A DNA stretch of 64,000 nt from Solidesulfovibrio carbinolicus (GCF_004135975.1 NZ_CP026538.1:1178001-1242000), one strand, 5' to 3'; shown: positions 35,190 to 44,740, counted from the stretch's first letter. The notes: generated from the letters alone by a model not told the origin. Program-made: numbers and translations.

Positions 35190-36416
35190 ATGGCCAGGTC
35201 GGAACTTATCGTCGGTCTCGATATCGGCACCACCAAGATTTGCGTGGTCGTCGGCGAACTTTCGCCCGAGGGCGTGGACGTGGTGGGCATTGGCACCAGC
35301 CCCTCCACGGGCCTGCGCAAGGGCGTGGTCGTCAATATCGAACAGACCGTGCAATCGATCAAAAAAGCGCTGGAAGAAGCCGAACTCATGGCCGGGTGCG
35401 AAATCCGCTCGGTCTACGCCGGCATTGCCGGCAGCCACATCAAGGGCTTCAACAGCCACGGGGTCATCGCCGTCAAGGGCGGCGAGGTCGGCCCCCGGGA
35501 CATTGAGCGGGTCATTGACGCGGCCAAGGCCGTGGCCATTCCGCTGGACCGGGAGGTTATCCACATCCTGCCCCAGGAATTTATCGTCGATGACCAGCGC
35601 GGCATCGCCGACCCCCTCGGCATGGCCGGGGTGCGTCTGGAAGTGCGCGTGCACATCGTCACCGGAGCCGTCACCAGCGCCCAGAACATCATCCGCTCCT
35701 GTCACCGGGCCGGGCTCGACGTTTCCGACATTGTTCTGGAATCCTTGGCTTCGTCCAAGGCCGTGCTGACCGGGGAAGAACGCGAAATCGGCGTGGCCCT
35801 GGTGGACCTCGGGGGAGGGACCACCGACCTTGCCATCTTCGCCAACGACTCCATCAAGCACACCGCCGTGCTCGCCCTTGGCGGCACCAACCTCACCAAC
35901 GACATCGCCTTCGGGTTGCGCACCCCCATGGCCTCGGCCGAAAAGATCAAGGTCAAGTACGGCTGCGCCCTGGCGGAAATGGTCCCGAAGGACGAAGTCA
36001 TCGAGGTGATGAGCGTGGGCGGGCGCGAGCCGCGCCGCCTGTCGCGCCAGGTGCTGGCCGAGATCTGCGAGCCGCGCGTGGAGGAAATGCTGGCCCTGGT
36101 GGATCAGGAACTCATCCGCTCCGGCATGAAAAACCAGATCGGGGCGGGCGTGGTGCTCACCGGCGGCACCGCGCTGATCGAGGGCATCCAGGAACTGGGC
36201 GAGCAGATTTTCAACCTGCCCACGCGCATCGGCTATCCCGACAAAGTCGGGGGCTTAAAAGACGTGGTCAACAGCCCCATGTACGCCACCGCCGTGGGGC
36301 TTCTCATGTACGGCGCGGAAAAAGAAGGCGTGGAACAGCGCTTCCGCATCCGGGATGAGAACGTGTTCAACCGCATTCTGGGGAGGATGCGGAAATGGTT
36401 CGTGGACGTGAAATAG
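35190..36416 (+). CDS. ftsA: Cell division actin homologue FtsA
   Basis: The 408-residue protein carries an actin/Hsp70-type ATPase: phosphate loop ELIVGLDIGTTKICVVVGE, the 1C domain region, the second loop ALVDLGGGTTDLAIF and the adenosine motif VVLTGGTALIEGI. The C-terminus FNRILGRMRKWFVDVK is an amphipathic membrane-targeting helix. FtsA anchors FtsZ filaments at the membrane. A 228-bp gap precedes it (longest in the cluster); it contains a small stem (35116-35137, GCGGGTT/AACCCGC) but no convincing promoter. Confidence 0.96.
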   Translation: MARSELIVGLDIGTTKICVVVGELSPEGVDVVGIGTSPSTGLRKGVVVNIEQTVQSIKKALEEAELMAGCEIRSVYAGIAGSHIKGFNSHGVIAVKGGEVGPRDIERVIDAAKAVAIPLDREVIHILPQEFIVDDQRGIADPLGMAGVRLEVRVHIVTGAVTSAQNIIRSCHRAGLDVSDIVLESLASSKAVLTGEEREIGVALVDLGGGTTDLAIFANDSIKHTAVLALGGTNLTNDIAFGLRTPMASAEKIKVKYGCALAEMVPKDEVIEVMSVGGREPRRLSRQVLAEICEPRVEEMLALVDQELIRSGMKNQIGAGVVLTGGTALIEGIQELGEQIFNLPTRIGYPDKVGGLKDVVNSPMYATAVGLLMYGAEKEGVEQRFRIRDENVFNRILGRMRKWFVDVK

Positions 36417-36473
36417 CGTCCGCGTAAGTTGTCGTTTGTTGGGGGAAAACAGGGAGTTCGCTAGGGGGAACAG

Positions 36474-37787
36474 ATGGAATACTTGGAACTCGATCAAGGC
36501 TCGAACGCCCGCATCAAAGTGGTCGGATGCGGCGGCGGCGGCGGCAACGCCGTGGAAAATATGATCACCTCATCCATGTCCGGGGTGACCTTTATCACCG
36601 CCAACACCGATATTCAGGCCTTGCAGCGCTCCCAGGCCGAATACCGCATCCAGCTTGGCGACAAGCTCACCAAGGGCCTCGGGGCCGGGGCCAATCCCGA
36701 CGTCGGCCGTGACGCCGCCCTGGAGAGCATCGACGCCATCCGCGCCGCCATCGGCGACTGCGACATGGTCTTCGTCACCGCCGGCATGGGCGGCGGCACC
36801 GGCACCGGAGCCGCTCCCGTGGTCGCCCAGGTGGCCAAGGAAGCCGGCGCGCTCACCGTGGCCGTGGTCACCAAGCCGTTTTATTTCGAAGGCAAAAAAC
36901 GCCTGCTCTCGGCCGAGAAGGGCGTCCAGGCCCTGCGGGACGTGGTGGACTCCATCATCACCATCCCCAACGACCGCCTGCTGTCCCTGGCCTCCAAAAA
37001 GGCCACCTTCATCGAGATGCTCAAAAAGGCCGACGAGGTCCTGTATTATGCCGTCAAGGGCATTTCCGACCTCATCATGGTGCCGGGCCTGATCAACCTC
37101 GACTTTGCCGACGTCAAGGCCGTCATGAGCGAGATGGGACTGGCCATGATGGGCTTTGGCACCGCCCGCGGCGAATCCCGCGCCCGCGAGGCGGCGCTTA
37201 AGGCCATCACCAGCCCGCTTTTGGAAGACGTCACCATTGACGGCGCCAAGGGCGTGCTCATGAACATCACCTGTGGCCCGGACCTCACCATCGAGGAAGT
37301 GGACGAAGCCGCCTCCACCATCACCGAGGCCGTCCACGAAGACGCCAAGGTGTTCTTCGGCACGGTCTTCGACCCCGACGCCACCGACGAGATGCGCATC
37401 ACCGTCATCGCCACCGGCATCGAGTCCGCCTCCCAGCGCGGCATGCCCGTGCAGCAAAAGGCCGTGGTCGAGCAAAAGCCCATGGAGGTCATCACCTCCC
37501 TGGCCCGCCAGAAAGCCATGGCCCCGGCCGCCGCGCCGGCCGCCGCCCATCACCACCACGGCGGCTCCTCCGGCGGCGTGCAAAGCCCGCGCAGCATGCG
37601 GGTGCTCAACAGCCAGGGCAACGACTACAACATCCCCGCCTACCTGCGCAAAGGCACCAAGAAAGGCGGCCCCGAAGCGGCCCTGTCCCAGCCGCCGATC
37701 AAGACCCAGCCCGTGGGCGAGGAAGAATTCATCTTCGACGAGGAGGAGTTCGAAATCCCCTCCTTCATCCGGATGCAGGCGGACTAG
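36474..37787 (+). CDS. ftsZ: Cell division GTPase FtsZ
   Basis: The 437-residue tubulin homologue has the N-terminal KVVGCGGGGGNAVENM loop, the tubulin signature GMGGGTGTGAAPVVA, the T7 catalytic loop region NLDFADVKAVMSEMG, and a C-terminal peptide EEFEIPSFIR that binds FtsA and other partners. A linker of ~100 residues includes a His-rich stretch (AAHHHHGGSS). FtsZ polymerises with GTP into the Z-ring. It ends the dcw cluster and is followed by a hairpin. Confidence 0.97.
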   Translation: MEYLELDQGSNARIKVVGCGGGGGNAVENMITSSMSGVTFITANTDIQALQRSQAEYRIQLGDKLTKGLGAGANPDVGRDAALESIDAIRAAIGDCDMVFVTAGMGGGTGTGAAPVVAQVAKEAGALTVAVVTKPFYFEGKKRLLSAEKGVQALRDVVDSIITIPNDRLLSLASKKATFIEMLKKADEVLYYAVKGISDLIMVPGLINLDFADVKAVMSEMGLAMMGFGTARGESRAREAALKAITSPLLEDVTIDGAKGVLMNITCGPDLTIEEVDEAASTITEAVHEDAKVFFGTVFDPDATDEMRITVIATGIESASQRGMPVQQKAVVEQKPMEVITSLARQKAMAPAAAPAAAHHHHGGSSGGVQSPRSMRVLNSQGNDYNIPAYLRKGTKKGGPEAALSQPPIKTQPVGEEEFIFDEEEFEIPSFIRMQAD

Positions 37788-37815
37788 CCTCCCCGCTTCT
37801 CCCCCGATCTCCCTG

Positions 37816-37841
37816 CCGGGGGGAGTCTTCGCTCCCCCCGG
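37816..37841 (+). terminator. Hairpin after ftsZ
   Basis: CCGGGGGGAG pairs with CTCCCCCCGG across TCTTCG, 28 bases after the ftsZ stop. There is no T-run. It belongs to the same family of G-run/C-run hairpins found after several genes here and probably marks the 3' end of the dcw transcript. Confidence 0.6.
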
Positions 37842-37869
37842 CCCCCTCTAAAGGAGGCCGGGACACATC

Positions 37870-39531
37870 TTGAACGATTCCACCAAGGTCTATTTCGGCC
37901 TGGACAGGCCTGCCGCGCCCGAATGGGGCGGACGGCTGCCCGTGGCCCTGGCCGTGCCCGGCGACGCCGCCATGGCCCTGTCGGCCCTGGGCTGGCAGGC
38001 CGCCTGGCGGCTTTTGGCCGATGCTCCCACCCTGGCCGTGGAGCGCGTCTTCACCCGCGCCGCAACCCCGCCCCAGGCCGAGGATTCCGGCCGCGCCCTG
38101 GCCGATTTTCCGGTCATCGCCTTTTCCCTGTGCTACGAAGAGGAATACCTGGACGCGGCCAAGGCCCTGGTGGCCGCGGATATTCCCCTGCGCCGCGAAG
38201 AGCGCCCCGATTTTCCCATCGTCATGGCCGGCGGCCCGTTGGCCTTTCTCAATCCCGCGCCATTTCTGCCGGCTCTTGATCTTCTGTTCGTTGGGGAGGC
38301 CGAGGCCGGGCTGGCCGAGGTCTGCGCCGCCCTGGCCCGCGTGGCCCTTTCCGGCGGCGACAAGGCCGCCTGTTTGGACGCCGTGGCGCATCTCCCAGGC
38401 GTCTATCTGCCCGGCCGCACCACCGGCCCCGTCACCCGGGCCACGGCCCTGGCCGGCGGCGCGCCAACGCTCCTTGCCGTTCCGGCCCATTCCTGCTTCG
38501 TGTCGGGCCATGCCGAATTCCGCGACATGTTTCTGGTCGAGATCAATCGCGGCTGTCCCTACGGCTGCCGCTTCTGCGCCGCCGGCTATGTCTACCGCCC
38601 GCCGCGCCAGTCGCGCCTGGCCGACCTCCAGTCGCTCATCGAGACCGTGTCGCCGCGAAAGATCGGCCTGGTCGGCACGGCGCTCACCGACTGGCCCGAA
38701 CTCATCCCGTTTCTGACCTGGCTTCGGGAGCGCGGCACGAAGTTCTCCCTGTCCTCGGTGCGGGCCGATGGCTTGACCCCCGAGCTGCTCACCATCCTGC
38801 GCGCCGCCGGGCTGCGCACCTTGACGCTGGCCCTGGAAGCCCCAAGCCCGCGCCTTCGCGCCGCCGCCAACAAGCAGCTCTCCGAGGAAGCGCTGCTTAA
38901 TGCTGTCGCCCTGGCCGGCAAGCACGGCGTCAACCACCTCAAATTCTATTGCATCATTGGCTGGCCCGGCGAGACCGAGGCCGACTACGACGCTTTGCGC
39001 CCGCTGCTCGACAAGGTGGCCGCCGCCGCCTCCATTGGCGTCGGCAAGCGCGGCGTGGCCCACGCCACGTTGTCGGTGAATCCGCTGGTGCCCAAGCCCT
39101 TCACCCCCATGCAGTGGGCCCCCATGGCTTCCGAGGCGGCCATCGAGGCCGGCTATGCCCGGGTGCGGGCCGCCGTCAAAGGGCTCAAGGGTTTTCGGGT
39201 GGAAACCGAAACCCCGTCCCAGGCCCGGCTCCAAGGGCTTTTGGCCCGGGGCGACCAGACGCTTTTTTCCCTCATCGTCGCCGCCGTCGAAGCCGGCAGC
39301 TTCCGCCGGGCGCTCAAGCGCTGGGACGGCGATCCGGCCGCCTTCCTCGACCGGGAGCGCCCCGAAGCCGAGGCCTTCCCCTGGGATTTCATCGACAACG
39401 GCGTTTCCCGCGACTTCCTCTGGCGCGAATGGCAGCGCTACCAGCAGGCCGCGCCCACGGCCAAATGCCCGCCGGCCGGCTGCGGCGGCTGCAAACGTTG
39501 CGGTGTTTACGACACCCTGGGAGAAGCGTAA
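37870..39531 (+). CDS. Radical SAM protein of unknown substrate
   Basis: I take TTG 37870 with AAAGGAGG upstream, giving 553 residues. The [4Fe-4S]/SAM motif CxxxCxxC is clear in NRGCPYGCRFCAAG near residue 235, preceded by a ~220-residue N-terminal region resembling a cobalamin-binding-like fold without an obvious DxHxxG motif (VIAFSLCYEEEYLDAAKALV, FPIVMAGGPLAFLNP). A long C-terminal region ends in a cysteine cluster CPPAGCGGCKRCG, which could bind another cluster. The layout resembles radical SAM proteins annotated as uncharacterised, sometimes fused to a tRNA-modification-like domain. It stands 82 bp after ftsZ, so it may share read-through, but no functional link to division is evident. 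Confidence 0.82.
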   Translation: MNDSTKVYFGLDRPAAPEWGGRLPVALAVPGDAAMALSALGWQAAWRLLADAPTLAVERVFTRAATPPQAEDSGRALADFPVIAFSLCYEEEYLDAAKALVAADIPLRREERPDFPIVMAGGPLAFLNPAPFLPALDLLFVGEAEAGLAEVCAALARVALSGGDKAACLDAVAHLPGVYLPGRTTGPVTRATALAGGAPTLLAVPAHSCFVSGHAEFRDMFLVEINRGCPYGCRFCAAGYVYRPPRQSRLADLQSLIETVSPRKIGLVGTALTDWPELIPFLTWLRERGTKFSLSSVRADGLTPELLTILRAAGLRTLTLALEAPSPRLRAAANKQLSEEALLNAVALAGKHGVNHLKFYCIIGWPGETEADYDALRPLLDKVAAAASIGVGKRGVAHATLSVNPLVPKPFTPMQWAPMASEAAIEAGYARVRAAVKGLKGFRVETETPSQARLQGLLARGDQTLFSLIVAAVEAGSFRRALKRWDGDPAAFLDRERPEAEAFPWDFIDNGVSRDFLWREWQRYQQAAPTAKCPPAGCGGCKRCGVYDTLGEA

Positions 39532-39554
39532 AAAGGCGGCCAAAGGAGTCCTCC

Positions 39555-40166
39555 ATGACCTGGCCGCTCTACCTTGCCTTCATCGCCGCCGCCTCGGTGC
39601 TGCTCGTCATCCCCGGCCCCACCGTGCTTATGGTCGTGGGCTACGGCCTGGCCGAAGGCCGCCGCAAGAACTGGCCGCTGGTCGCCGGCGTGGTGCTGGG
39701 CGACGCCGTGGCGCTGACCTGCTCCGTGGCCGGGCTCGGCGCGGTGCTGGCCGCCTCGTCCCAAGCCTTTACCATCCTCAAATACTGCGGCGCGCTCTAT
39801 CTCATCTACCTCGGCGTCGGCATGATCCGCTCCGGGGCCACGGCAACGCCCAAGCTCAATATCGTCAGCAGCCGCAAGAAATTCCTCCACGCCCTGGCCG
39901 TCACCTCGGTCAATCCCAAGCCCATCCTCTTTTTCGTTGCCTTCCTGCCCCAGTTCATCAGCCACGACGCCCCGGCCGGCCCGCAACTGCTGCTCCTGGG
40001 CGCGACCTTCTGCCTGCTCTCGGCCATAAACGTGAGCCTTTTCAGCTACCTCGCCGGCACGGCCGGCAGCCGCATCCAGAACCCGCGCTTCATGCACCGC
40101 CTCAAGCTCGCCGGCGGCGGCGTCATGGTCGGCGCGGGCCTGCTGACGGCGGCGGCCCGGCAGTAG
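39555..40166 (+). CDS. LysE/RhtB-family amino acid exporter
   Basis: The 203-residue membrane protein starts at ATG 39555 after AAAGGAG. It has about six membrane spans and the family's conserved N-terminal pattern VIPGPTVLMVVGYGLAEGRRK, plus CGALYLIYLGVGMIRSG and VTSVNPKPILFFVAFLPQFI. LysE/RhtB proteins export amino acids such as lysine, homoserine or threonine by proton exchange; which one is not evident. It follows the radical SAM gene by 23 bp and probably shares its transcript. Confidence 0.9.
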   Translation: MTWPLYLAFIAAASVLLVIPGPTVLMVVGYGLAEGRRKNWPLVAGVVLGDAVALTCSVAGLGAVLAASSQAFTILKYCGALYLIYLGVGMIRSGATATPKLNIVSSRKKFLHALAVTSVNPKPILFFVAFLPQFISHDAPAGPQLLLLGATFCLLSAINVSLFSYLAGTAGSRIQNPRFMHRLKLAGGGVMVGAGLLTAAARQ

Positions 40167-40210
40167 GGAGAGAGTGGGGAGGTGAGGGGGAGAGAAGGGA
40201 AGAGGAAGAG

Positions 40211-40260
40211 TGCCTCCGGCGGCCAAAGGGGGTGACCCCCTTTGGAAACCCCACATGGGG
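40211..40260 (+). repeat. Gene-end hairpin repeat after the LysE-like gene
   Basis: TGCCTCCGGCGG leads into CCAAAGGGGG-TGA-CCCCCTTTGG (40223-40245) and GAAACCCCACATGGGG. Nearly the same block, in reverse, follows the aminotransferase gene at 54.65 kb, and a variant follows mltG. All copies read in the sense of the preceding gene. Confidence 0.75.
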
Positions 40261-40277
40261 GACGTGGGCTTTGGCAG

Positions 40278-41687
40278 TTAGCGAAAGGCGTCCGCAGCGA
40301 TGCCCAGCCGTTTCAGGATCTTCTGCAGCGACACCCGCTCCAGCCCCGACACCCGGGCCGCTTCCGAGATGTTGCCGCGCGTCTGCTTGAGCAGCCGCTC
40401 GACGTAGCGCCGCGTAAACGCGTCCACCACTTGCCCCTTGGCTTCCAGATACGGCCCGGCCGAGGCGCTCTCGGCGAGACCCTCGGCCTGGGGCTGGTCG
40501 AGAGCGCCCGGATCGGCCTCTGTGACGGCCCCGGCGCTGATGACGTCGCCGGGCGAGAACACCGTCAGCCGCCGCACGAAATTAAAAAGCTCCCGGACGT
40601 TGCCCGGCCAGTCGCGCCCGGCCAGGGCGGCCAGGGCCTCGGGGGAGAACTCCTTGTCGCCAATCCCCATTTCCCGGCAGGCGCGTTCCAGAAACGCCGT
40701 GGCCAAAAGCGCGATGTCGTCGCGCCGCTCGCGCAGTGGCGGCAGGCGCACGGTCAGGACGTTTAAGCGGTAGTACAGGTCCTCGCGAAAGGTCTTGTCA
40801 ACGATCTTGGCTTCCAGGTCCTGGTTGGTGGAGGCCAGGATGCGCACGTCCACCGGGACCGACTTGCTGGACCCGACCGGCCGCACCTCGCGCTCCTGGA
40901 GCACACGCAAGAGCTTGGTCTGTACGCTCATGGGGATGTCGCCGATTTCATCCAGCACCAACACGCCGCCGCTTGCGGCCACGAAAAGGCCGCGCCGGTC
41001 GCGCTCGGCCCCGGTGAACGCGCCGCGCACGTGGCCGAACAGTTCGCTTTCCAGAATCTGATCCGGGATGGCCGGGCAGTTGACCGACAAAAACGCCCCG
41101 CCGGCCCGTCGCGACAGGGCGTGGACGGCCCGGGCGGCCAGCTCCTTGCCTGTGCCGGATTCGCCCCGGATGAGCACGGTATAGTCCGAGGCGGCAACCG
41201 CCGCGATGGTCTGCTTCACCTGGCGCATGGCCGCCGATTCCCCAAGCATTCCGGCCTGGGCGCCACAGGCGGACACGGCGGCCCGCAGCCGCCGGTTCTC
41301 GCGCAACAGTTCGGCGCGCTCCAACCCCTTGGCGATGACCCGGGCCAGATGGTCGGAATCCACCGGCTTGGTGAGGAAGTCGTAAGCCCCGGCCTTGAGC
41401 GCCAGCACGGCCGAATCAATGTCGCCGTGGGCGGTCAGCAGCACCACGCCAAGAGACGGTTGCAGGGCCAGGGCGCGGGGCAAAAGCTCCAGGCCGGACA
41501 AGCCCGGCATCCGCAGATCCGTGACCATGACGTCGCAGGGCGCGCCGGCCAGATCGTCCAGGGCGGCCTCGGCCGAGAGCACGCAGGACAGGGCGGTCTT
41601 GGGGAGCTTGGGCGTAAGCAGCCGCACCAGTCCCTTGGCGAAGTCGGGCTGGTCGTCAACGATGAGCACGCGGGGAGTGTCGTTCAC
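40278..41687 (-). CDS. NtrC-type sigma-54-dependent response regulator
   Basis: GTG 41687 (AGGAGG upstream) gives 469 residues and overlaps the kinase stop by 4 bp. A receiver domain (VLIVDDQPDFAKG, VMVTDLRMPG with the phospho-Asp, LTKPVDSDHL) is followed by an AAA+ domain with Walker A GESGTGKELAARAVH, the sigma-54 contact GAFTGAERDRRG, Walker B GGVLVLDEIGDIP and WPGNVREL. The C-terminus ends with a Fis-type helix-turn-helix (GNISEAARVSGLERVSLQKI). Such proteins activate sigma-54 promoters when phosphorylated by their partner kinase. A good sigma-54 promoter lies divergently 2.5 kb away, just past the kinase gene, making the Usp/YeiH operon the likely target. Confidence 0.95.
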   Translation of the reverse strand: MNDTPRVLIVDDQPDFAKGLVRLLTPKLPKTALSCVLSAEAALDDLAGAPCDVMVTDLRMPGLSGLELLPRALALQPSLGVVLLTAHGDIDSAVLALKAGAYDFLTKPVDSDHLARVIAKGLERAELLRENRRLRAAVSACGAQAGMLGESAAMRQVKQTIAAVAASDYTVLIRGESGTGKELAARAVHALSRRAGGAFLSVNCPAIPDQILESELFGHVRGAFTGAERDRRGLFVAASGGVLVLDEIGDIPMSVQTKLLRVLQEREVRPVGSSKSVPVDVRILASTNQDLEAKIVDKTFREDLYYRLNVLTVRLPPLRERRDDIALLATAFLERACREMGIGDKEFSPEALAALAGRDWPGNVRELFNFVRRLTVFSPGDVISAGAVTEADPGALDQPQAEGLAESASAGPYLEAKGQVVDAFTRRYVERLLKQTRGNISEAARVSGLERVSLQKILKRLGIAADAFR

Positions 41688-44104
41688 GAAGCGTCCTCCT
41701 GGCAGGGGCCGTGGCAGGCGGGCAGGGTCAGGGTGAAGACCGCGCCGCCGTCGTTTCGGGCTTCGATGGTTCCGCCCATGTCGCGCATCAGTCCAAACGC
41801 CACGGCCAGTCCCAGGCCCGTGCCGCGTCCGGCTTCCTTGGTGGTGAAAAACGGATCGAAGATGTGGGGCAGGTCGACGGCCGGGATGCCGGGGCCGTTG
41901 TCGGCCACGGTGAGGCTGACCTGCTCGCCGTCTGGGGATGCGGCGGCGGACAGGGTGATGCGTCCCTGGCCCGGCTCCACGGCGTCCAGGGCGTTTAAAA
42001 GGAGGTTGGAGAGCACCTGCTCCAAAGCGCCGGCATCGGCCTTGGCCAGGGGGATGCCCTCGGGCACGTCCAGGCAGAGGCTGGAATGGCGCGACTGGGC
42101 CTGGACCTCGAAGATGCGGGCCAAGCCGGAAAGCAGCGCCCCGAGATCGCAAGGGCCGGGCTTGGCCGGCCGGGGCCGGGCGAAGTCGAGAAGATCGCGC
42201 AGCACCTTCTTGGCCATGACGGCGTGGCGTTCGATGACGGCCAGATCGTCCAGGGCCTGGGGATCGGCCAGGGATTGGCGCAGCAGTTCGGCGTAGCAGG
42301 CGATGACCCCCAGCGGATTGTTGATCTCGTGGGCCAGGCCGGCGGCCAGCTTGCCCACGGCCACGAGCTTTTCGGTCTGGCGCAGCTGCTCAAGCATCCG
42401 CCGTTCGGCGGTGTTTTCCCGGGCGTAGACCACGAAGCGCCGGGAGTGGCCCGAGGGCGAGGCCAGGGGATAGCGGGCCACGGCAAAGGACCGGCCGCCG
42501 TCCAGGGCCACGGTAGTGGCCACGGGCGCGTCCGGGCCGGCGTCGGCGGCGTGGATGGGATCGCCCACCAGCCGGGCCGGCAGACGTGGCGTCTCGCCGG
42601 GCAGGGCCGGCCGGTCTTCCAAGGCCCGGGCCAGCTCCCGGGCCGGTTCGTTGGCCAGAATGATACCCGAGGCGCTGTCGATAAGGGCCAACGGATCGGA
42701 GATGCCGTCGAAGATGGAGGCGAGCAGGGTGTTTTGGGCGAGCAGGGAATTGATGGCGTCGAGATTTTCCAGCGCGATGCCGAGCTGGTGGCCGATGGCC
42801 CGGTAGAGGTCCTCGGCCTGGGGATCGGGGCCGGGGCCATCTTCGGGGAAATAGAGGCGGAGCAGGCCCCGGCTGACGTCGGTGGTGCGCACGGGAATAA
42901 ACGCGGCCTGGTCGGTCAGGACCAGTTCGCCCACGGCCAGCAAGGCGCGCCAGTTGTCGGGCGGTGGCGGGATGGCCGCGCCCGGGGGCCAGGTGGCCGA
43001 GCCGCCGCCGGAAAATTCGCACTCATAGGCGGCCCCGGACGCGCCGAACCGGCCGGCCACCCGGGCCAGGGCGGCGCTTAAGAGTTCGGAGCGGGTCTGG
43101 GAAAAGTTGAGGATGCTTAAAAGCTCCACGAAAAGCGACACGTCCGAGCGGCGTTCGTCGGCTTCCCGGGCCAGCTCCAGGGTGCGGTCGGCCACCTTGC
43201 GCTCCAGGTTCTGGGCGTGGTCCTCGATGTTCTCCCGGGCTTCTTTGAGGCGCGAGGCCATGGCGTCGATGCCGGCGTAGATTTCCTCGATCTCGTCTTC
43301 CACGGCGGCCGGGGCGGCGGCCTTGGGGGCTTCGCCGGCTTCCTTGGGAAAATACCGGCGCAGCACGTCGGTTGCCCGGCGCAGGTTGACCACCACCAGC
43401 CGGTCGAAAAAGACCTGCAGCGTCAGATAGAAGGCGGCCAGCCCCAGGGCGAAAAGCGACAGGAAGCTGATGGTCGTGCCCTTGATCTGCCCCAGCGCCC
43501 CGGCCACGGGCACGGTGACCATGTCCAGGCCGAAGAGTTCCCCGGAATGCCGCCAGAACCCGCGCGTGTCGCCGTAGCGCTCCAGCAGGGCTTTTGGCGC
43601 GTCGGTCGGGTCGCCATGGCAGCGCAGGCACGACGGTTCAAAACGCACCGGCCGGGCAGCCACGAACACTTCCTCCCCGTTTCGCTCGGTGATTTCCTCA
43701 ATGCGCGTCACTTCCGGATCGGCGGCAAAGCGGGCCATGACGCCGCGCTCAAAGGCGTCGGCTTCGTAGTCGGGGTTGCGCGCCCCCACGGCCACCCGGC
43801 GGTAACGGAACTGGTCGCCCAGGGCGTTGTGGTCGCTCATGACCTTGCGGGTGACGAACGAGGTGGACATGGCCTCCAGGATAAAGGCGTCGGGCGGCAG
43901 CAGGTCGTACATGGAGGGGCGCAAGACTTCTCGCACGTAGGCCTGGACGGCCTCGACCTGGGACAGCACCAGGGAAGCCTTGTGCTCGGTGTCGCTGACG
44001 AGCTGGTCGCGCAGGTTCATGGACAACAGCACGGCGAAAAAGACGCCCAGGGCGGCCATGCTGACCGACAGGCCGACGAGGAAACGATGTTTGAGAGTCT
44101 TCAT
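41684..44104 (-). CDS. Membrane histidine kinase with haem-binding periplasmic sensor
   Basis: ATG 44104 (AGGAGCGG upstream) gives 806 residues. One membrane span (VGLSVSMAALGVFFAVLL) precedes a periplasmic domain of ~180 residues with a single CxxCH haem c site (PSCLRCHGDP; Cys159, Cys162, His163), as in DUF3365/Tll0287-like sensors. A second span (FLSLFALGLAAFYLTLQVFF), a HAMP-like and coiled-coil region, GAF-like and PAS-like domains (about 330-570), then HisKA with His592 in LAAGLAHEINNPLG, and an ATPase with DNGPGIP and GTGLGLAV follow. The haem suggests sensing of redox state or a small gas or anion such as NO or sulfite. Its regulator is encoded next, with a 4-bp overlap. Confidence 0.93.
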   Translation of the reverse strand: MKTLKHRFLVGLSVSMAALGVFFAVLLSMNLRDQLVSDTEHKASLVLSQVEAVQAYVREVLRPSMYDLLPPDAFILEAMSTSFVTRKVMSDHNALGDQFRYRRVAVGARNPDYEADAFERGVMARFAADPEVTRIEEITERNGEEVFVAARPVRFEPSCLRCHGDPTDAPKALLERYGDTRGFWRHSGELFGLDMVTVPVAGALGQIKGTTISFLSLFALGLAAFYLTLQVFFDRLVVVNLRRATDVLRRYFPKEAGEAPKAAAPAAVEDEIEEIYAGIDAMASRLKEARENIEDHAQNLERKVADRTLELAREADERRSDVSLFVELLSILNFSQTRSELLSAALARVAGRFGASGAAYECEFSGGGSATWPPGAAIPPPPDNWRALLAVGELVLTDQAAFIPVRTTDVSRGLLRLYFPEDGPGPDPQAEDLYRAIGHQLGIALENLDAINSLLAQNTLLASIFDGISDPLALIDSASGIILANEPARELARALEDRPALPGETPRLPARLVGDPIHAADAGPDAPVATTVALDGGRSFAVARYPLASPSGHSRRFVVYARENTAERRMLEQLRQTEKLVAVGKLAAGLAHEINNPLGVIACYAELLRQSLADPQALDDLAVIERHAVMAKKVLRDLLDFARPRPAKPGPCDLGALLSGLARIFEVQAQSRHSSLCLDVPEGIPLAKADAGALEQVLSNLLLNALDAVEPGQGRITLSAAASPDGEQVSLTVADNGPGIPAVDLPHIFDPFFTTKEAGRGTGLGLAVAFGLMRDMGGTIEARNDGGAVFTLTLPACHGPCQEDAS

Positions 44105-44250
44105 GTCCGCTCCTTGGCCAAATGTGGGGCCGGTTTGGGAAAAAGGCAATGCGGCCCGGCGGCTTCAGGGTGCTAACTGGAGTTTGCGATAAGATTGGGG
44201 GTTGAAATAATTTTATAATTGTTTTAATAGGTTAAAATAAGGAATTCCTT

Positions 44251-44266
44251 TGGCCTCTGCTTTGCA
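44251..44266 (+). promoter_or_regulatory. Sigma-54 promoter of the usp-yeiH operon
   Basis: TGGCCT, five bases, then TTGCA gives GG and GC elements with exact -24/-12 spacing. Transcription would start about 25 bases before the usp ATG. An AT-rich stretch (44198-44240) upstream is unusual for this genome and could bend or bind activator or IHF. The adjacent NtrC-type regulator is the likely activator. Confidence 0.8.
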
Positions 44267-44302
44267 GTGGCCGGGTGCTCCCAATGACAAAGGAGGAGAA
44301 GG

Positions 44303-44725
44303 ATGAAAATTTTGGTGGCTCATGACGGTTCGGAGAAAGCGGACAAGGCGCTTGATGTCGCGGCCGGCATTGCCGGGAAAAGCGGCGGAACAGTGGTCAT
44401 CGTCAATGTGGTGCCTGACCTGTGCCTGTCGAGCGAGGAGATCGGCGCGGAAGGCTGCGAACTGGTCTCCCGGTCGCTTTCCGAGGAGGCCGGCGGGGCC
44501 ATGCGCAAGGTCACGGCCCGCTTGGCCGCCATGGGCATTGCTGCCGAGCTGGTCATCAAGGACGGCCGTCCAGCCGATGCCATTCTCGACGCGGCCGACG
44601 AAGTTGACGCCGATCTTATTGTTATCGGTTCCACCGGCAAACACGGGGCGCTGCGGATGCTTATGGGCAGCGTGTCGTCCCGGGTGGCGGAATACTCCAC
44701 GCGCAGCGTGTTCATCGTGAAATAA
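44303..44725 (+). CDS. Universal stress protein (UspA family), first of operon
   Basis: The 140-residue protein follows AAGGAGGAGAAGG. It has the Usp fold: KILVAHDGSEKADKAL at the start, and the ATP-binding motif IVIGSTGKHGALRMLMGSVS near the end, so it probably binds ATP. Usp proteins are small cytoplasmic stress or regulatory factors. It is the first gene behind the sigma-54 promoter, 15 bp before the YeiH-like transporter, suggesting it regulates that transporter. Confidence 0.93.
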   Translation: MKILVAHDGSEKADKALDVAAGIAGKSGGTVVIVNVVPDLCLSSEEIGAEGCELVSRSLSEEAGGAMRKVTARLAAMGIAAELVIKDGRPADAILDAADEVDADLIVIGSTGKHGALRMLMGSVSSRVAEYSTRSVFIVK

Positions 44726-44740
44726 GCAGAGGGGTTTATC

